From assembly GCA_964422185.1 (NCBI GenBank), contig CAYRAG010000018.1:1-33012 (forward strand): a stretch of DNA of 33,012 nt, in the 5' to 3' direction. The notes beneath the pieces are model-generated. The model had not been told where the DNA came from and searched no databases. It was given only the letters and a program-made list of their open reading frames with translations. Positions 30,610 to 33,012 of the stretch are shown here, piece after piece; within the stretch, counting starts at the first letter, position 1, and each line of letters starts with the position of its first letter. Source of the stretch: CALXCT01 sp964422185. Lineage in GTDB: Bacteria; Bacillota; Clostridia; Oscillospirales; Oscillospiraceae. A program made the translations under genes and the position numbers.

Positions 30610-30974
30610 CGTATCACAGGTTTCCGGTTTGCGCAAAGGACATTTTGCACAAATTCAGGCGGGAAAACCTGGATTTCCATGCGCAGATTAGAGGAAATCA
30701 AAACTTCCGCCCCGCGTGACCGACGGCCCCCCGCCGCGCCCGGGACGGTCACAGGCCGGACAGCCGCGGCGGCGCCATGGCGAATCCCCCTCCCCGCGGC
30801 TCAAGCGGGGGGCCTGGATGAGTGAGAGGGCAAACGGCCCTGAGCCGTTTTTCCCTGCCCGCCGCGCTCCGGTGCCGTTCCGTCATGGGGGTTCGTCACT
30901 TCGTTCCCTCCCAGGGGGCCGTCGGAACGGCGACCCGGGGCTTCCAGAAATTTCCACGCGAATCCCGCACGGAT
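30580..30974. other. Intergenic region between the MATE gene and glycogen phosphorylase
   Basis: No gene is supported here. The left part should hold the MATE leader and promoter, though I could not place clear -35 and -10 boxes. The right part has GC-rich hairpins: CCCCGC/GCGGGG (30792-30810), AAACGGC/GCCGTTT (30832-30850) followed by TTCCC on the plus strand, and GCCGT/ACGGC near 30919-30932. Clusters of this kind can be remnants of small intergenic repeats, but no second copy is in the window. Confidence 0.4.
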
Positions 30975-31003
30975 TTGACGGGAGCGAAGAAATCTGCTAT
31001 AAT
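30975..31003 (+). promoter_or_regulatory. Promoter of the glycogen phosphorylase gene
   Basis: -35 TTGACG (30975-30980), 17-base spacer, perfect -10 TATAAT (30998-31003); leader of about 70 nt. Confidence 0.78.
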
Positions 31004-31078
31004 ACACTTCCTCTCCGGGGCAGGATCCCGGACGGGGCATTTTCACGGAAAACAGCACGAGCTGTGGGAGGCATGATC

Positions 31079-33012
31079 ATGGCAGAATACACAAAGGAAC
31101 AACTGGCCGAGCTGATTGTGGGCAAGCTGCAGAGAAACTTCGGGCGCACAGTGGCTCAGGCGCATCCTATCCATATGTTCAAGGCGTGTGCTCTGGTCAT
31201 CCGGGATATTATGAGCGCGCATTCCGTCAAGACCGACGAGCAGGTCAGGGACAAACATGAGCGGCGGGTTCACTACCTGTCCCTGGAGTTTCTCATGGGC
31301 CGGTCCCTGGAGAAGAACGCGTACAACCTGGGTGTACTGCAGCCGCTGAAAGAGGCCATCGAGTCGCTGGGTTTCGACCCGGGCGAGCTGTTTGAGTCCG
31401 AGCCGGACGCCGGCCTGGGCAACGGCGGCCTGGGCCGGCTGGCGGCCTGCTATCTGGACTCCATGACGACGCTGGAGATCCCTGCCACCGGCTATTCCAT
31501 CCGGTATGAGCTGGGGATCTTCAAGCAGAAGATCATCGACGGGCAGCAGGAGGAGCTGCCGGACAACTGGCTGATCTACGGGGATGCCTGGCTGATTCCC
31601 AAGGTGGACGAGAGTGTGGAGGTCCGGTTCGGCGGGAAAGTCGTCGACCACTGGGAGGACGGCGTCAACCACCCGGAGCAGGTGGGATACACCTCCGTGC
31701 TGGCGGTGCCGATGGACATGAAGATCGCCGGGTACGGCACGGATCACACCAACACCCTGCGCCTGTGGGACGCCAAGTCCACCTCCCCGGTGAACATGAA
31801 CTACTACTCCACCGGCGAGTACCTGAAGGCGGTGGAGGATCAGGCCATGGCGGAGGTCATCGCCAAGGTGCTCTACCCCGCGGACAACCACCCGGAGGGC
31901 AAGTCCCTGCGGTTGAAGCAGCAGTACTTCTTCGTGTCCGCCACGGCGCAGTCCATTGTCCGGCAGCACCGTCTGGAGTACGGCACGCTGCGCAACTTCC
32001 ACGAGAAGAATGTGATTCAGATCAACGACACCCACCCCACTCTGGTGATCCCCGAACTGATGCGGATCCTGCTGGACGAGGAGGGGTACTCCTGGGACGA
32101 CGCGTGGTACATTGTCACCAACTCCGTGGCCTATACCAACCACACGATCCTCTCCGAGGCGCTGGAGCGCTGGCCGCAGGATCTGGTGCAGTCCCTGCTG
32201 CCCAGAATATGGCAGATCATCGTGGAGATCAGCAACCGCTACCAGTGGGAGCTCACGGAGTACTTCCACGGCGACATGGGCCGCGTGGAGAAGATGGCGA
32301 TCATCTGGGGCGGCGAGGTGCGCATGGCCAATCTGTGCATCTGCGCCTGCTTCGCGGTCAACGGCGTGTCCGCGCTCCACTCGGACATCCTCCGGCGGGA
32401 GGTATTTCCGGACGCGTATCTGCGCCGGCCGGATCAGTTTAAGAATGTGACCAACGGCGTGGATCACCGCCGGTGGCTCAGCGAGATCAATCCGCGGCTG
32501 GACGCGCTGATCCGGGACTGCACCGGCGGGGACGGCTATCTGCTCCATCCGGATCAGCTCTCCGGTCTGGAGGCGTTCCAGGACGACGCGGGCGTGCTGT
32601 CCGAGCTGGAGGCCATCAAGAGAGAGAACAAGGAGCGGTTCGCCGGCTACATCGCCAGGACGACGGGCACGGTGCTGAATACGGACGCCATCTTCGATGT
32701 CCAGGTGAAGCGTCTGCACGAGTATAAGCGGCAGCTGTTGAATGTGCTGCATATCACCAGCCTGTACCTGCGCCTGAAGGCGGATCCCAACTTCCATTTC
32801 ACGCCCCGGGTGTTCCTGTTCGGGGCGAAAGCGGCGCCCGGCTATTTCGTGGCCAAGGACATCATCCACCTGATCAACTCCCTGGCGGATACCGTCAACG
32901 CGGATCCCGCCTGTAAGGATCGGCTCCAGGTGATGTTCCTGGAGGACTACCGGGTGTCCCTGGCGGAGAAGCTGATGCCCGCCAGCGAGCTGTCCGAGCA
33001 GATCTCCACCGC
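31079..33012 (+). CDS. glgP: Glycogen/starch/alpha-glucan phosphorylase, C-terminus cut by window edge
   Basis: Releases glucose 1-phosphate from glycogen or maltodextrins, using pyridoxal phosphate. The frame from 31079 reads MAEYTKEQLAELIVGKLQ and shows the family blocks RRVHYLSLEFLMGRSL, EPDAGLGNGGLGRLAACYLDSM, QINDTHPTLVIPELMRIL, FKNVTNGVDHRRWL, and QVKRLHEYKRQLLN. It ends at SEQIST, directly before the expected GKEASGTGNMK pyridoxal phosphate segment, so about 645 of roughly 800 codons are present. I use the second ATG (31079), 7 bases from GGGAGG; the ATG at 31073 is only one base from that site. It has its own promoter. Confidence 0.96.
   Translation, partial: MAEYTKEQLAELIVGKLQRNFGRTVAQAHPIHMFKACALVIRDIMSAHSVKTDEQVRDKHERRVHYLSLEFLMGRSLEKNAYNLGVLQPLKEAIESLGFDPGELFESEPDAGLGNGGLGRLAACYLDSMTTLEIPATGYSIRYELGIFKQKIIDGQQEELPDNWLIYGDAWLIPKVDESVEVRFGGKVVDHWEDGVNHPEQVGYTSVLAVPMDMKIAGYGTDHTNTLRLWDAKSTSPVNMNYYSTGEYLKAVEDQAMAEVIAKVLYPADNHPEGKSLRLKQQYFFVSATAQSIVRQHRLEYGTLRNFHEKNVIQINDTHPTLVIPELMRILLDEEGYSWDDAWYIVTNSVAYTNHTILSEALERWPQDLVQSLLPRIWQIIVEISNRYQWELTEYFHGDMGRVEKMAIIWGGEVRMANLCICACFAVNGVSALHSDILRREVFPDAYLRRPDQFKNVTNGVDHRRWLSEINPRLDALIRDCTGGDGYLLHPDQLSGLEAFQDDAGVLSELEAIKRENKERFAGYIARTTGTVLNTDAIFDVQVKRLHEYKRQLLNVLHITSLYLRLKADPNFHFTPRVFLFGAKAAPGYFVAKDIIHLINSLADTVNADPACKDRLQVMFLEDYRVSLAEKLMPASELSEQIST

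Noticed and set aside
30516..30752. Possible N-terminal extension of the MATE protein, since the frame is open upstream to 30752 and has an ATG near 30680.
   Set aside because: The stretch encodes no MATE-like sequence, has no ribosome binding site, and contains the intrinsic terminator, so it is better explained as leader RNA.

Overview
This window reads as a chromosomal piece of an anaerobic, high-G+C member of the Clostridia (Bacillota), most like the Oscillospiraceae and relatives. The grounds are an S10 ribosomal-protein cluster of bacterial order, a MurT/GatD-type gene pair, a four-gene HndABCD-type [FeFe] hydrogenase, DAHP synthase of the Ibeta type beside prephenate dehydrogenase, and sigma-A-like promoters that mostly have a 17-base spacer. 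A run of exactly 100 N at 21837-21936 marks a scaffold join in a draft or metagenome assembly. No rRNA, tRNA, CRISPR array, insertion sequence or phage gene was seen.

Layout. 1-3200 (minus): the start of the S10 operon, rpsJ-rplC-rplD-rplW-rplB, with rplB cut by the window edge, a strong promoter and a leader of about 270 nt that holds an attenuator-like hairpin. 3309-3693 (minus): secG with its own promoter and terminator. 3761-5446 (minus): an AAA-ATPase-like/DUF1703-type protein whose key catalytic motifs are substituted. 5641-7906 (plus): a divergent murT-gatD pair. 8184-12609 (plus): the hydrogenase operon hndABCD with promoter, structured leader and terminator. 12645-16232 (minus): a CydDC-like heterodimeric ABC exporter under a near-consensus promoter with a palindrome over its start point. 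16297-18960 (minus): an ECF-type sigma factor and a large membrane anti-sigma factor with PepSY repeats, downstream of cca (19039-20247). 20332-23110 (plus): murC, the gap, and an LCP-family cell-wall ligase. 23123-25166 (plus): aroF-tyrA under a promoter with an embedded palindrome. 25174-27821 (minus): malic enzyme, a barnase-like lipoprotein RNase, barstar and a flavodoxin-like protein as one tight operon. 27781-29100 (plus): a secreted two-domain protein with a degenerate deacetylase-like half. 29124-30579 (minus): a MATE transporter behind a leader terminator. 30975-33012 (plus): glycogen phosphorylase, cut by the window edge.

How the parts connect. Cell-envelope work is a recurring theme (murT/gatD, murC, LCP, secG, anti-sigma). 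Fermentative redox balance is the second (hydrogenase, malic enzyme, flavodoxin, glycogen phosphorylase). The most striking observations are a GatD homologue that lacks both the glutaminase Cys and His, a barnase domain with all recalled catalytic residues carried on a predicted lipoprotein next to barstar, and a MATE leader that can form either an intrinsic terminator or a competing pairing, as a riboswitch would. Several proteins here keep a fold but lack the usual catalytic residues (GatD, DUF1703-like, deacetylase-like).
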